The notes under the pieces: model-generated
The model's database searches: none
Told to the model about the DNA's origin: nothing
The model's input: only the letters and a program-made list of their open reading frames with translations
Shown: piece after piece, positions 1 to 12,805 of the stretch
How positions within the stretch are numbered: position 1 is the stretch's first letter
Layout: the number at the start of each line of letters is the position of its first letter
Assembly (NCBI RefSeq): GCF_009870125.1
Contig: NC_046682.1
Location: forward strand, 496,001-560,000
Direction of reading: 5' to 3'
From: Drosophila pseudoobscura
Lineage: Eukaryota > Arthropoda > Insecta > Diptera > Drosophilidae
DNA: 64,000 bases
Position numbers and translations under genes: made by a program

Positions 1-2
1 TT

Positions 3-371
3 CAACGCAAAGGTACGAGCACACAACTCATTGCTGATATTCCCGCCATTCGCGTACAGTTCACCCGCTGCTTTCTGCATTCTGAATTTTATTACGCTGG
101 ACCAGTTACCATCAAGACATTAGCAGGTCGGACAAAGAAGTTTGGCAAAGCTTGGTTTGCCATATTTGTTTGTCTGTCCACCAAAGTAATTCATATTGAG
201 CTCGTCAGTTATTGGACGACTCCCTCATTTATAGCCGCTTTCAAACGGTTTTGGTCTCGACGTGGCCCTACATCCGATTTTTACTCAGACAATGGCGCTA
301 CATTCCATGGTGCCAGAAAGGAACTAACGGAGATGCAACGCATAGCTGTATCTCAAATTGTCCTAATCTGA
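3..371 (+). pseudogene. BEL/Pao retrotransposon integrase fragment
   Basis: Frame 3 is open for 122 codons without a start and reads like the integrase core of BEL/Pao LTR elements: an N-terminal IADIPAIRVQ, then the segment GPVTIKTLAGRTKKFGKAW, FVCLSTKVIHIELV, and SDNGATFHGARKEL, which holds the second catalytic Asp. It stops at a TGA at 369, well before the integrase end, so it is a 3'-truncated relic cut on its left by the window edge. Confidence 0.8.
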
Positions 372-559
372 TTATTTTATTTTTGGTTTCATGTATTGCT
401 CTTGTTTAAGTCATACAACATAAATAACGAATGATCACGCACATCTTCGAACTCATTAGAGCCAACTCATCATTAACCATCGAAATTTAAGCTTGGGGCT
501 TTAAATTTGTATAATGAATAATGTTTTTTTGTCCGTGCGGGGTTTTTTTCTTGGATTTT

Positions 560-1000
560 GAAAATTATTTTAAAGTTTTTTTTCAGAGTGGTGAGGTTTT
601 GATTGTAGTCAAAACGGATTTCTCATCCGTAGTGATCCTAAAAAATTATTTTCGCCTGTTAACTCTAAGCGTAAGTCGTATTCATTATCAGAATAAAACA
701 GAATATTCTCCTGCTTGTATTGCCAATTTATTCGCTACCTTATTCCAATCAACGTGCTCGTCTCATAAATATATGCAAAGCATCCACTACTGAACCTACA
801 TTTCGTTGAGGAAAGCGTTATTCTAAAAGGCTTAACATTTATAGACATATCATTCTCTGCGCGCACACATAAAGTGAAAAGTTAAATTTTAGTACACTGT
901 GTCCAGACCCTATGCTAACCCTTGACCTTTATCTTCAACCTATCTTTGAATCAGTCTTGTCTCCAAGTGATTTGCCATTCCGCTCCATAAAAAGGAGCAA
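560..1000 (+). pseudogene. Jockey-like LINE ORF2 fragment (left of a split copy)
   Basis: The stretch matches the LINE at 31.9-33.3 kb at DNA level: GTAGTGATCCTAAAAAATT and CTCTAAGCGTAAGTC occur in both, as do the frames for VNSKRK and NKTE...[10 protein letters not shown]. Frameshifts and stops break it. At 1000 it stops in the middle of a PLHKKGA(R) motif, where the 740-bp inverted-repeat element begins, and the LINE resumes at 1741. Confidence 0.75.
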
Positions 1001-1740
1001 GGGCTCGCGCACACTGTAGCTGAAAGCGGAGCTGATAGCTGATTTATAAGCTCTGAAAAAACAAACACACTGCACCGGTGCAAGTGCGCACATTGCAGAC
1101 TGAGCTGAGCTGAAAGCTGAAAAAGCTCGCTGAAATCAGCTCAGCTTAGTTTGATCGATCAAGCATGTTTGTTTTTTCAGCAAGCTGATTGCTGATTTTG
1201 TTCGTGTGTATTGGTTCATAAGTGATCGAAAATGGGCTGCAAAACATTTTTAAGCGAAATTGCGGTTAACCCAGCGCTGGGGAATAAGCGGGACTATTAA
1301 AAATATTTGAATAATAGTTTTATTTCTATAATTTCTGGAAGGCGATAAATTGGGCAAAAAAGTTTTATTATTTACCATTACCAATGTAATGTAAAAATGT
1401 AATAATAATTCGTAAAAAAAAGTAATACGAATACAAACTCAACGGAAATGTGGTTAAAATACACTAACTTAAAAAAAAAACGAAGAAAACTTCCGTCTGG
1501 CTGTGTACGTGCTGTGAAGTAATAATTCATTAACAATATAATAATAATAATTATAATGATATCTATTGATGCCACTTAAGGAGATAGACAAAGGGAGGCA
1601 GTGGTTTTCAGCTTTCAGCAATCAGATCAGCCGACAATGTACGCACCTGCAAGCTGATTCTGCCTGAGAAAAGCTCTCAGATCAGCTGAGCTTTCAGCTT
1701 TGATTTCAGCTCCGCTTTCAGCTATAGTGTGCGCGAGCCC
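1001..1740. mobile_element. Non-autonomous inverted-repeat DNA element inserted in a LINE
   Basis: The two ends are inverted copies: GGGCTCGCGCACACTGTAGC at the left and the complement of GGGCTCGCGCACACTATAGC at the right, continuing as TGAAAGCGGAGCTGA on both sides. Many sub-terminal AGCTGAAAGC/AGCTGAT motifs follow. The flanks GGAGCAA and CAAGATCT share CAA, and joining them restores the LINE reading [13 protein letters not shown], so the borders are exact. There is no coding capacity and the centre is AT-rich. The superfamily is unknown; a 3-bp duplication would fit CACTA or Harbinger types. Confidence 0.82.
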
Positions 1741-1880
1741 CAAGATCTAACATTGAAAACTAACGAGCTATCGCAACGGATGGCGGACCTGAAGCTCCTT
1801 GAGTTCCCGGTTAACCAGCAACTGCAACATCTTTGCTGTAGCTTGACATCTACATTGCAACACGTTTTTTATGACATTTT
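1741..1880 (+). pseudogene. Jockey-like LINE ORF2 fragment (right of the split copy)
   Basis: The sequence continues the LINE interrupted at 1000: SNIENYRG, then KLLEFP-type sequence and CAACTGCAACATCTTTG, shared with 32.63 kb (QLQHLCCSL). An in-frame TAA replaces the Tyr of NYRG. Similarity fades after about 1880. Confidence 0.75.
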
Positions 1881-2321
1881 ACCTTCTTGCTCCACATTTT
1901 CCCCATATTCTCTAGGAAATCATGTTCTGTTGTTACCAGTTGTTACCTTTCTAAGATTCGTATTCCGGATTGAGAATAGCATGACAACACAACAATCGGC
2001 CTACTGGATTTGCCCATTTGTTACATTTACGAGGATGTTCCTTATGAAGATTGAGAAGATCTTTTGGATTTTGTGGTTCATGATGGAGTTTTTCTTCACC
2101 AATAGACAAAAAAAGCCGCAATCTGAAATTGTATGCATTTTTGAGAGCTCCAGCAAGAGGTCCCCTAATTTTATCCGATTCGTAAAAATTTAATTTTTAA
2201 ACAAAAGCCCAGACTAATTTGTTTTTATATCATAATCATACTCTTAGAAACAAAATATTATTAAAGCCGCACGTTTGTTTCGATTTCTCTGTAATTTTGA
2301 CCCAACGGAAGAAAAAAATAA
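1881..2321. other. Unassigned repeat-like sequence with a motif shared at 31.36 and 60.22 kb
   Basis: No gene is recognised. A block around 1944-1980 (TTCGTATTCCGGATTGAGAA) recurs with small changes at 31355-31390 and 60218-60246. The neighbouring text CTGCCCATT/TTGCCCATTTGTTAC is also shared with 31.42 kb, so this is probably a remnant of one more dispersed element. Confidence 0.4.
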
Positions 2322-3428
2322 ATTATAGTAGAAAAACGAGGGGGAACGTTGTGAGTTGATGCGGACCCCGCAACTCTACATTTATAACCGATACTTAGTC
2401 AGTATGGCTCTCCTCCGGCAGACGCCGCGAATATTAAACGACACGAAAAAGAGTGCGTGTGAGAGAGACAGAAAATCAGTCTGAGCGTGTCGTCGGGCGC
2501 TGCGTAGCCCCTGCAAATTGATTTGTTCCTTTTGGCTATAAAAATGATCCGATCTGATCCAGATTCAGCAATCTGATAAATATGGTCATTCTCTATGATT
2601 CTGTGTTTTTAGTTTTCTCGAATTTTCATTATTGTGCATGGAACAGATTTGTGGGGGCGGAAGCGGGTGGGGCGAAATTTTTTAAATATACGTTTTGTAG
2701 TGAGATCTAACAGGAGTGTGGATACCAAATTTGGTTACTCTAGCCTTAATAGTCTCTGAGATTTGTGGATGCTCCAGATTTTCGTCCTTTGCAGGGGCAG
2801 AAGGGGGAGTGGCGAAATTGTGACACAAAACGGTCAAGGTCCGATATCACAGGAGTGTGGATACCAATTTTGGTTGCTCTGGCATTCTCATATTTTCATA
2901 TTTTGCAATTGGCAAAACCGACCATGAAACCTGTGTGTTAGAGAGAGACAGAGCGAGAAAGAATGAAATTGTTTTATTGATTCTGGCTATGATAATTATA
3001 CGAACTGGTTCAGATTTTACACTCTAGAACATATAGTAATCCTCTACGATTCTGCGTTTTTAGTTTTCTCGTATCTTTGAATTTGTGGATGCCACAAATT
3101 TTCGCCCTTTGTGGGGACGGAAGTGGGCGGGGCTAAGTTTTGACATATTTTTGTAGCAGTGACATATCACAGAAGTTTGGATCCAAAACATCGCTGCTCT
3201 AGCTCTTATAGTCTTTGAGCACTAGGCGCTGAAGGGGACGGACAGACGGACGGACGGACGGACAGACGGACAGACGGACAGACAGACATGGCTCAATCGA
3301 CTCGGCTATTGATGCTGATCAAGAATATATATACTTTATAGGGTCTTTCTGGACGTTACACATCTACTTTTACCACAAATCTAATATACCGCTCATATAT
3401 ACTCATTTTGAGTATCGGGTATAACAAT
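2322..3428 (-). repeat. Full-length family A repeat, 1.1 kb (DINE/mini-me-like)
   Basis: This is the reverse complement of the copy at 22551..23668. In that orientation it starts with a small palindrome (ATACCCGATACTC...GAGTAT), has a TCCGTCTGTC microsatellite, then two or three degenerate modules each with GGACGAAAATCTG, and ends near AACGTTCC...CTCGTTTT. It has no coding capacity. The variable TCCGTC microsatellite recalls Drosophila DINE-1/mini-me repeats, but the assignment is from memory. Confidence 0.8.
3237..3291. repeat. GACGGACA microsatellite inside family A repeat
   Basis: Tandem GACGGACG/GACAGACG units of 4 and 8 bases, interrupted. The equivalent tract in other copies (22696-22736, 21717-21760) differs in length, so it is expanding and contracting within the family. 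Confidence 0.85.
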
Positions 3429-3899
3429 GTTTTACAGCCAAAACTAAATTTTTTCCAATAAGTTAATTTCTGCGGGTCGGCTTGTCAGAACTGTAAACTC
3501 GGAATGGGGAAAAGGTGCTTCAGGTTCATGGTTTTCCCTGAATCCGAGGCGGTTGTGCGTCAAGCCCTAGGATACGCCTAGGGATGCATTGCCAAGGGAA
3601 TGCTCGGTCGCTAATATGCGATCCCTGGATACCTGCCGACCTCCAGTTTAAATTAGGCTTCCCGCGGCAAGCGGGCTATGCTTCGGGCGACTAACCCCAT
3701 TCAGTCCCAACATGGCAAATTAGTAAGTATACAAAAATAGCTCAAAGGAGCTCGAAAGTCCTCTTTAAGTTCTCGAAGTAAAAATAACATACCTCTACAG
3801 CCACACCTGGGCAACCAATGCCTAAGCCGACTGGGAAGGAGCGCTGCGAGGAGGGGTCCATTTGAACACTCAAATGGTCTTATAAAACCAGGGAAGTGA

Positions 3900-5570
3900 T
3901 CCCAGCTTTGCTATTACAAGCCGCCGCTTATGAGATAAAAGGAAACATTATATCCTGGAGGGTCCTGCAAGAACACTTTTTCTAGGACCACAGGTATGTA
4001 GAAAATTTTTGCTCAGTCCCAAAGCAGAGGGCCGAATACAAGGTCAGTCTATCAATATACAATAAAGAACTTAGGAAGACGAAACGCGCCTCCTGCCATA
4101 AGCTCTGTAGCGAAATCGAGAACAACTCAGAAGCTTTGCCTGCGCAGTGTTCTATCGAAGACAACATCCACCCTGGGCTACCTGAAAAACGCCGACCAGT
4201 CTGCTTAATACACACCTTTCTGGCTGCCATGAAAACAAACCCAACTACCTCGCGCCTCCTTCTGTCGCCTCAAATGCTATCCTGAACCTGCTAAGCCAGA
4301 AGAACATTTCCTGGGGGATAAAAAGCTTTAAGCCATACAAGTCTACGGGGCGATTGATTCACGCGAAACAAAAAGCCATTAATTGGCTCAAAATAATTAA
4401 CGAGGGAGTATTCTCCCATGGGTCCATCCCTGACACCCGGCTTCAGATCAAAGTCGTTTTTATTCCCAAGGAAGGCAAGTCCTTGCACACTGCCCCAAAA
4501 GATTTCAGACCCATTAGTCAATCGTATTTCCTTCTGAAGACGATGGAACGGCTCCTGGGGCTGCATCTCAAGGCGAGTATTCCGCCCAGCCTGATGCCTA
4601 ACAAAACGGAAGATCCACCGGAGCGAGCCACCGCTCACCGTTCACGAGTTAACTGACGGACCAGGAGGTTGTTTCCCGGACGGTGAGCCTTATCGTTCAG
4701 ATGTTACAAAGCAGGACGGTTGACGCAGCAGTCCTCTCGCCCCTCCTATGGAATGTGACAGTGAAATAACTGCTACGGAAGATAGAGGATGTGGTAGCCG
4801 CGTGGCATATGCGGAAGATGTGGCCATAGCATTCTCCGGGCTTGGTCTAAAACGGAACATGTGCTTTTCACTAGGAAGTACAAAGTTCCGCCAATGACTC
4901 CATCAAAACTCTATGGAGAAGCGCTAGCCTTTAGCAACAATGCCAAGTGTCTTTGTCTAATCCTCGACAGAAAACTTGATTTGAAACTGTTCATAGAGGA
5001 TAGACTAAAGAAGACCATAGTGCCTTTACATGCAGAAAAACCATCAGGTGAAGCCCTGGATACCGTGATGGACCTCCTTCCCGTAGAATGAGAGAAGCCA
5101 AATTATGGAGATCATTCGCGTTTGGACGCTCGGGACTCCTGACGAGACTCCCTCAATTACCATAGAGCAAAGATTACTGCATCCCTAGTGGAGGTTGGGG
5201 CAAGCCAAGAGGCCATTTTTTTTGTGTCCAATCTATCTTTAGACACTCACTTAGTATGCGTCTTCTCGGATAGCCAAACACCTGTTAAAGCTTTAGGCTC
5301 AATATCGTAAAACGCAGCACCTGTAAACGACTGCCGTAGATCTCTGAACGAGATCGCCAAGCAGTTGAATCTCTTCCTTACATAGGTCTCCGGACATCGA
5401 AGGGAATGATGCCGCCGACGAACTAGCCAGCACGACACTACAATTCCTCTCTTATCAGAAAAGGAGCAAATAACAATGCCTTTGGCTACGTGCAGTCTTC
5501 TCACACACAATATATTCGAGCAATATGCAAACAGGAGCTGGAAATGGCAAACAATTTTTTGGTAAAAATT
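3900..5570 (+). pseudogene. LOA-clade LINE (Bilbo/LOA type) ORF2 remnant with RNase H
   Basis: In shifting frames the region reads as a LOA-type ORF2. A pre-RT segment has YNKELRKTKRASCHKLCSEI. An RT segment at 4340-4660 has KVVFIPKEGKS and PKDFRPIS. A post-RT segment at 4850-5090 (YKVPPMTPSKLYGEALAFSN) is shared with 29.95 kb. An RNase H segment at 5240-5510 has VFSDSQTPVKALGSIS. LOA elements are LINEs that carry RNase H (family knowledge). Stops and deletions are frequent, and the RT active site is missing between 4660 and 4790. The flank at 3440-3900 is GC-richer and may be its 5' region. Confidence 0.75.
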
Positions 5571-5929
5571 GTATTTATTTATTTCTTTACTTAAAAATAA
5601 TCTTTAACTGGCAGACTAACTTATTTATATCTTAACAGGATATAACAAAATTATATACGGACAAGTAAGAGATCTACAAGCAACCGTCTGACGTTCCCCT
5701 GGAAAAAGTCAAAACGCATCCCAGCTGGAAACGCATTGTGCTGGCGAAACACCCGATGGAGTCAGAAGTCCTGTATAATTGTATTATTGTATATTATTAT
5801 ATTGTATGTATTGGTGCCATAGGCATGGTAGGTACCACCCATAACACCGAGACCAGTAAGGTGTTACGTAAGACCCACAGGACCATTAGACTCTGGGCTG
5901 ATGGCGTCGACATTCTATGACCTGATTTG

Positions 5930-8695
5930 GCAGGCTGAACCTCTGCTGAAATGGCCCATAGGTGAATGTCCACACCGCCCCCTCTTGTTTAAACCTTGGC
6001 AGGCCTCGATTAACGCTTCCTGGTCGTCCCACTAAGGTGGGTGCGTAGGCTTGACTGATCCATATCCCAACTAGCACCGGTCTGGCTGCGAACCCTGGTG
6101 CTCATAAGACCCAGGGTCAACCCTAGCATGGACCTTACCCCACGGAAAGGTACCCATGGGACCGCGTCAGTGACTGCGCACTGCGGCCGGGGATAACGAG
6201 CTCGAGTGGAGATCCTTATCACATGGAAAACACAGCACACACACCAATCTCACAGACAGGGGCGAGTCGCCCCAAATGTCTGCTGAGCCCATAAAGGAGC
6301 AACGAGGCGTCGAATCAGCTCAAGCTTTCGGCGCAGTGCCAGGAAGAAATATCCCCCTCTGGTACAGTGGACCAAGGTGCCACACCAGCCGCTAAAAAAC
6401 AGCAACAGGTGACAACAGGTGGGCCCCAGGGGAAGCAAAAAAAGTGAGCCCCGTGAGCGCGAGCCAATTCCGTACGCGATAATTATCCAACCTCAGGGCG
6501 AGCTTAGCACAGCAACATCCTTCATATGGTCACCAGGCGCCAGGATGGCAAGCTCCAGAAAGTATGGGATAATATAAACAGAATCTGGAGCTCAACGGTA
6601 TTGCACTGGGACTGCAGTGTGAGAAGAACTCTGCATGGAGGTCAGGGATCTTAACAGGCTGTTCGAGAAGGAGGATATCGCAGCAGCGATAGCTGCATAA
6701 ATAGCTGTGCCATTAAAAGCCTGAGGGCATCTTTTGGTGGATCGCACTGGATGCTGCCTCAGATGCGGCGTAAACGAGCACAAGGCGGCAACCTGTCAGA
6801 GCGATCTGCGGTGTTTCATCTGCACTGCTAACAGCAATGAGACGAGTCACTATGCAGGTAGCATGAGATGTCCAGCAGCCAGGAGTGCGTCCAACTTACC
6901 GGCCCAATAATGAAGGTTATGCAGCTCAACCCTTCTGCTGCGTCTCAAGACCTGCTGAGCCAAACCGTGAGAGAATTGGCAATTGACCTCGCCATCCTCA
7001 GCGAGTCATACCAAAATAGGGAGTCTCCTGCGTTCATCCTGGATGCCAAATGCGAAATGGCGGTGTCACACCTTTGCAGCTTTCCCTCACAAGCGCTGCT
7101 ACTGGATTTGTGCGCTAAGGTCGCAGGGGTCTGGGAATACAGCGTCTACCTCACCCCAAGCCTGTCGCTCTCCGAATTAGCAGGTACTCTAAACAACATA
7201 GCGGCGGATGCTAGAGGACGTCACCCAGTAGCCATCGGACACCTACATACTTCAACACGTGGGCTGAGGAGTGGGGAAGCGTGGCGACGAATGCGGGAGG
7301 AAGGGCTCTGCTGGACATCACGGTCCTCAACCAGGGCAACCAACATACCTTCTCCAGAGCAGGAATCGGATCAGTCATCGACCTTACGTTCGTCATCAGC
7401 TCAATCTTCAACTCAGTGGGCTAGAGCATTAGCAGAATCTACCATAGGACCGACCATAGTGCAATTATCTGTCACATAGGCCAGCAGACAGCTAGCGTAG
7501 AGACAGCTGCGTCTAGATGGAAATGCTATCGCAAATATAAGCTCAACACGGCACTGTTGACGGAGCTTATGACCAACCTCACTACCACCATGGCTCAGAG
7601 GAGGCACTACGGTCGCCACCACCAACCAGTGTTCTGGTGGAACGAGAGCATTGCCGCAAGCACGACGCCGCTACCAGCGCTCGCGCGGAAGCACTGCCTT
7701 TCCGCAAGGGCAATCTACGTCCAGGGACTGCAGAAGGGCTCTCAAAGCCGCCATAAGGAACAGCAAACGACTGTGCTTCCTGAAGTTATGCGACTTTGTG
7801 GAGCAGGACCCATGGGGAAGAACGTACAAGTTGGTGACGAACAAACTGTGCAGAAACTACAGAGGCAGTGCTGGTATCCAGCTGGAATAAAGTCGAGCCG
7901 GCCAACATCTCAGTGGCAGGCACCTTAGTGTCATCTAAGCGCGCAATCAAGTACGTTCGTTTCTTGGTAGATTCACGTCTCTGCTTTCGGGAGCACTTGG
8001 CCTACATGGGCACGAAGGCGGCAACCAGCAACGGAGCTCTCGAGGCTAATGCTGAACACCCGATGACCAAAGCAATGGCGACGACAACTGCTAACGAGTG
8101 TGATGAGATCGGTGATGATATTTGCGGCGCCAATCTGGTAAAAAGCCCTCTGAACAGCGAGCTACGCCCGGGGTCTGGCAGCCACGCACAGTCTCGGACG
8201 AGGCAGCCCACGTAATCGCGGGTATAGCACCCCTGGAATTCCTTCCAGGAGAATGGACGAGGCTGGCAAAAGGCAGGTGCGCATGCCGTGAAAGCAGCAC
8301 AGCCTCAGAAGGTGGCCACAACGCTGGGACATGATCCCTAAAGGGCGATGGACCCACTAGCTCATCCCGGTCATCGACGCATGGGTAAACAGGAAGCACG
8401 GACAGGTCAATTTTTACCTGACTCAACTCCTCAGCGGCCACGGCTGCTTCCAAGGCTACCTTGATCACTTCGGGCAGGAGGACTTCGCAGTGCTTTTGGT
8501 GCGTGCACAACGTGGAGGAAGATGCCGAACATATAATATTTTCGTGTGGCAGATTCTCAGCGCAGCGCCATCGGCTGGAAGTAGCGCTTTAACCAAGCAA
8601 AACCTGGGGCCGTACATGTTCCTGTCCCCGGATAACTAGGAGACGACTGGCTAGGCTAAGCAAAGCCACCATAATGAATGGAATTTAAAAAAAAA
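5930..8695 (+). pseudogene. R1-clade LINE remnant (zinc knuckles, endonuclease, C-terminal region)
   Basis: The ORF1 end at 6740-6860 shows CCHC zinc knuckles (CLRCGVNEHKAATC then CFICTANSNETSHYAGSMRC). ORF2 starts near 6916 as MKVMQLN and keeps endonuclease-like text: LAILSESYQNRESPAF, then after a shift DFNTWAEEWGS-like and VIDLTFVIS. A segment (7540-7890) precedes a large deletion that removes the RT core. From 7910 the post-RT region continues (YVRFLVDSRLCFREHLAYMG) to a C-terminal HGCFQGYL-type motif near 8440. It is markedly GC-rich against the AT-rich surroundings. Confidence 0.7.
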
Positions 8696-8715
8696 CACAC
8701 ACACACACACACATT
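8695..8715 (+). repeat. (CA)n microsatellite at the LINE 3' edge
   Basis: About nine CA units follow a short A-run directly after the R1-type remnant. This could be the LINE tail or a slippage product of it. Confidence 0.8.
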
Positions 8716-11656
8716 GATCTAGCCAGGAGGACATCAATGCATGCAGGCCTGTTGCAGCGATGTAGAACCAATCGTTAGCTAAACTAGTAAGATAAACATT
8801 GATTTAAGTTTTCTCATCTTTATACATATATGTATATAAAAAAAAATAACATCTACATATGTATTTTTATTTAAAATAAAATCCTCTATAATTAAGTTGT
8901 CATCGCGTTAGATTGTTTAATAAGAAGCCATGAAATTTTGAAAAAATGTTGAGGACAGTTATTATTTAGAACAGAGGATCGTTACGATAAAAATATACTG
9001 AAGATTGGTCGATATGGAATTGGAGTAGAGTAACTATAATGGGGTATTGGGAGGGGAACATATAAGGATTTAAGGGTTAATACGGAATAAGCGAGCAGTG
9101 GTTGGGTGGGTAAAATCGGAGTAACAAGACCTGACTCCACGCGGTAATATATATGACACTATCGACTTAATTTTTTTATAACACCTAACGGCCAGGTTAG
9201 CACCCAAAATCTTTTGTATGTGCTTAACAACTTATAGTCCCCAGCATTCGAAGAGCGCTAGCCGAAAGATTGGTAACCATGATATCTATGAAAGTTGTCT
9301 AGTTTGCAGAGCGCGTAACAGCCACCACCACACCAGAAGACCGGGACACATTACAAACCTAACCTAACCTAACCATGACCGCACACAATAAAAATACATT
9401 TGTTTTAAACGGCACAAAAGAATAAACACTAAAAAGTTTTTTGAATACTTGTTTATTTTTTTCTTGTTAAATGGGATACTGTGACTTGGTGTTGATAGGC
9501 AGTTATTAAAAGAATAAAGACTCACCCAGATGCTCACCAACTCCTTTTACTTAAATCATACTTACTAGGATTATTATGCATTTATTTGCTTTTCTTTCGC
9601 TTGAAACGGAAGTAAAATAGTTGTTATGTCAGTCGCATAACAAATGGCTCCATATTTTCAACGTTATTCTTAAGTGATTTAAATAATGAAAAACATGTTA
9701 AATTAAGAGTACATAAGTATGTATATATTTTTCTAGCTATAATTTTCGGATTTTCTGATATTAAAGAGTTTTTATTTTAGGTATTTTCAATAAAAAATCA
9801 TTGAGCCGTAATCACGACAAGCAATGCGAATGTTCTTTTTTTTTAATTAGCTTATCTTCTTTTTTATTAGCCTATGGTGACCGAGAGACAACAAATATAC
9901 GTATATAAACTTCCATATTAATTAGATACAACAAGCCTCCAAATTGTTTAAATTTTGTAATTACTATTTAATCTATATTCTAATTAATTCAGTAACATTT
10001 TCGAAAACTCTATTAAGTTGAATAATATGACATTTATGGAAATTTTCAGCGGTAAATAAGTGTCTCGTAATGACAGTTTTTTTATTATAACTCTGTAGAC
10101 TTTTAAAAGTTAAATTAATACTTTGATAGGAATTACAAATTGAAGAAAGTATCTATTATCGCCCATCGAAGTAAGCCATCTAATTATTATATATATTTAT
10201 AAGGTAATTTGTTTTTACAAAACTAAAATGTATTTTTGTAAATCGTTATTAATAAGGTAAATTTATTTGTGTTAAATATAGTGCGAACCAAAATGGAATA
10301 TAACACATTTGTATAGTTATTCGATACAGCGTGAACTATAAGTGAATATAAATATATATAATAATGTCATGAATAAATTTTATGTTTTTATGGTTTTTTC
10401 TGAATCAATTATTTTGTATTATAATCGTAAACATTTTTTAATATTAATATTTATAAATGTAATTGAAGACGGTTATATATGGTACATAAGTTAATAGCAT
10501 CTTTTTGTGTGATAGGGAGCTCATACTAATTGATGGCAACATTTTAAACGGAAAAGAGAAAATTAAAACTAATCCAATTTTTTTTAACAAAAGTAAGCCT
10601 TTTTTAACTTAGATTGACATAAGATAAAATGTTGATAGCCACAGCTTATTTAACACCCTTTTTTAGCTTTGAAAGAAATAAGTTAAAATCCACAGCATAT
10701 TTTCTTCTTTCGTAAATATTTCACGTTCGACCTACTTGCATATATAATCGTCGATATCAGGTATATACGATTTTGTGTTAAGTTTCACATATAGATGTGA
10801 ACATTGTTTTTTTATTACACTACAATTAAGTACGAAATAAATCTTGGACAAATTACCAATTCGTTGATACAAGGTATAATCAAAGACAATATTAATAGTA
10901 AGATGAGTAATGCCTTTACATTTCAATGGTCATATGCAGCGACGTTTTTGGGAACAGACGAAATCTGCACTATCGCTCGCACGAGCGAATATATAGAATG
11001 GATAGATAGATAGAATATAGAGCAACAAAGAGAAAAGATTTCCGAACCGAAAACATGAATCAAAATTCTTCTTCATCGAAAATCCTTTTCCGATCGACTG
11101 ATTGGATAACCAAATAATTATATTCTTTATATTTATACTTAATTTGTTAGTAATATTTACTAATTTAAATATAAAATAACTGTTTAAATTCGCAAAAGGA
11201 TTTACAAGGCAAATTTGAGGCCGAAAATAAGTAAACATTTTTTAGTGTGCCAAAATGTATTCGGAAACTTTTATTCCCATAATGCATGTGGAAAAAAATT
11301 AAACTATGAGGCGTATTATTCTGTTTGGCCTATATCTGGATTTTTCATGATATTTTTTATTTTAAAAGAGCTTTCTGAACTTTTGAGTCGTTTGGCTTAA
11401 TAATATACTATAGGAAGTATTCACCGGTAACAAAGTTCAACTTTAACACTTTATTATTAAACTTTAAGACATCGTAGAATGATGTTCTTGTGCAGACTAC
11501 ATTCCGAATGATTTATCTTTTAAATTCCGTCTTTTTCATGAAAATTAATTAATTTAGCAAGCTTAAATAGCCGAATTTCCCACTGTGCGGCAGCGCACGC
11601 TAAATACCCCACAGAAAATTATTCCAATGCGAAGTCATGTATAAAATATATTCAAG
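8716..11656. other. AT-rich intergenic DNA, no gene recognised
   Basis: Six-frame reading shows only short unconserved frames. At 9180-9375 a GC-richer patch ends in three CCTAA units, the same 3' end as the LOA-type LINE at 31.2 kb, so it may be a 5'-truncated LINE tail. The rest is low-complexity AT-rich DNA, which may include the distal 3' flank of Cadps. Confidence 0.55.
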
Positions 11657-12332
11657 CCGGTTCCGATTTTCACTTAATTTTCCGTTTTTCGCTCTCAGCC
11701 ATAACGTTTCGTTTTTATGTCAGCTGATCTGCTTGTTTCGTAAAAATACAGATGTCAAAAATGAGACCGATTTCAATGCTTATTTTGAAGCGAAACAATG
11801 GCAGAAAGTGCGCGATTTAAGAAGATCAAGACATCTTAGATGCAACACCTGTGTATATAACATGATATATATAACAGCGTGCATATGGAAAATTAAATTG
11901 CTAAAGGTCAAAAAATCAATTTGTTGCACTTCCACTTTGAATTAAATGAGGCGGGAAACAGTGCACCAAAATTTTCTGTTATGCGCGAAAACGTACTTCT
12001 TGCCGTTCTGTTACCCAAATCGCCAAAATCGATTTATCGTCCGCTATTAGCATGATAAATCGAAGATTTGTTACACTGATAATTATTTCAGAGACAAATA
12101 TGACATTGGGTTGAAAAAACAAATTTGTAAAGTAGGCATACGCTAAATGCCAAGGTAATAGTGTAAAAATTTATGTTAATGAATTAATAAGTCATCCTTT
12201 TTTATGCGATTAAGATTTTTTCGTATAAAAATGCGTTTATGTTTTATTTTGGCGAGGAAAATTTTTCCGTTTTCAAAACAGAAAAATCTTGAAATCCTAA
12301 ATGGGAAAATTTTTGGTGAAAGTAAAAACCGG
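11657..12332. mobile_element. Non-autonomous TIR element, copy 1
   Basis: The left end CCGGTTCCGATTTTCACTTA and the complement of the right end (ACACCGGTTTTTACTTTCAC) form imperfect inverted repeats. A shorter relative at 59887..60205 shares the ends and the internal stretch TTATGTTAATGAATNAATAAGTCAT. There is no ORF of note. The superfamily is not determined and the borders are approximate. Confidence 0.55.
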
Positions 12333-12526
12333 TGTCTTCCTGATTATGTATTACATATGTACATTCATACATTATATTTGTTTATTATGTATTAAACAAC
12401 ATTTTTTTAATTATCTGCTTAGACACTTGCCCAGACCGCCTAATAAGCGGATAATGTGTAAGCGAAAAAGAGTAAAAGAGAACTAAAGAATAATTACTAT
12501 ATATATATGTATATATAACTTTTATA

Positions 12527-12805
12527 ATCAAAATTAAAAATAAATTTTATTACTACATTTTTATATACAAATTTATATTTAATAATTAATTTTTAATTTT
12601 ATCATTTAAATTAATTTTAATAGATTAATTAACTTTTAAAATAAAAATTTGATATGATATTTGAATTTTTATTTTATTTTTAACTTGTATAATCAAAATT
12701 TAAATAAATTTTATGACTTCATTTTTATATAATAATTATTTTTTAATTTTATAATTTAAATTAATTTTAATAATTTAATCAAAATTTAAAATAAAAAATT
12801 ACAAA
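12527..12805. repeat. Tandem duplication of a 155-bp AT-rich unit
   Basis: Unit 1 (12527-12681) begins AACTTTTATAATCAAAATTA and unit 2 (12682-12805) begins AACTTGTATAATCAAAATTT. Both continue with AAATTTTATNACTNCATTTT and TTAATTTTATNATTTAAATT. Unit 2 is incomplete, and the divergence suggests an old event. Confidence 0.7.

Noticed and set aside
5690..5925. A host exon between the LOA and R1 remnants
   Set aside because: Only a 60-codon frame interrupted by TATTA repeats; no splice sites or protein similarity were recognised.
9357..9374. CCTAACCTAACCTAACC as an interstitial telomere repeat
   Set aside because: Drosophila telomeres are not built from this repeat, and the same tract ends a LOA-type LINE at 31.2 kb, so a LINE tail is more likely.
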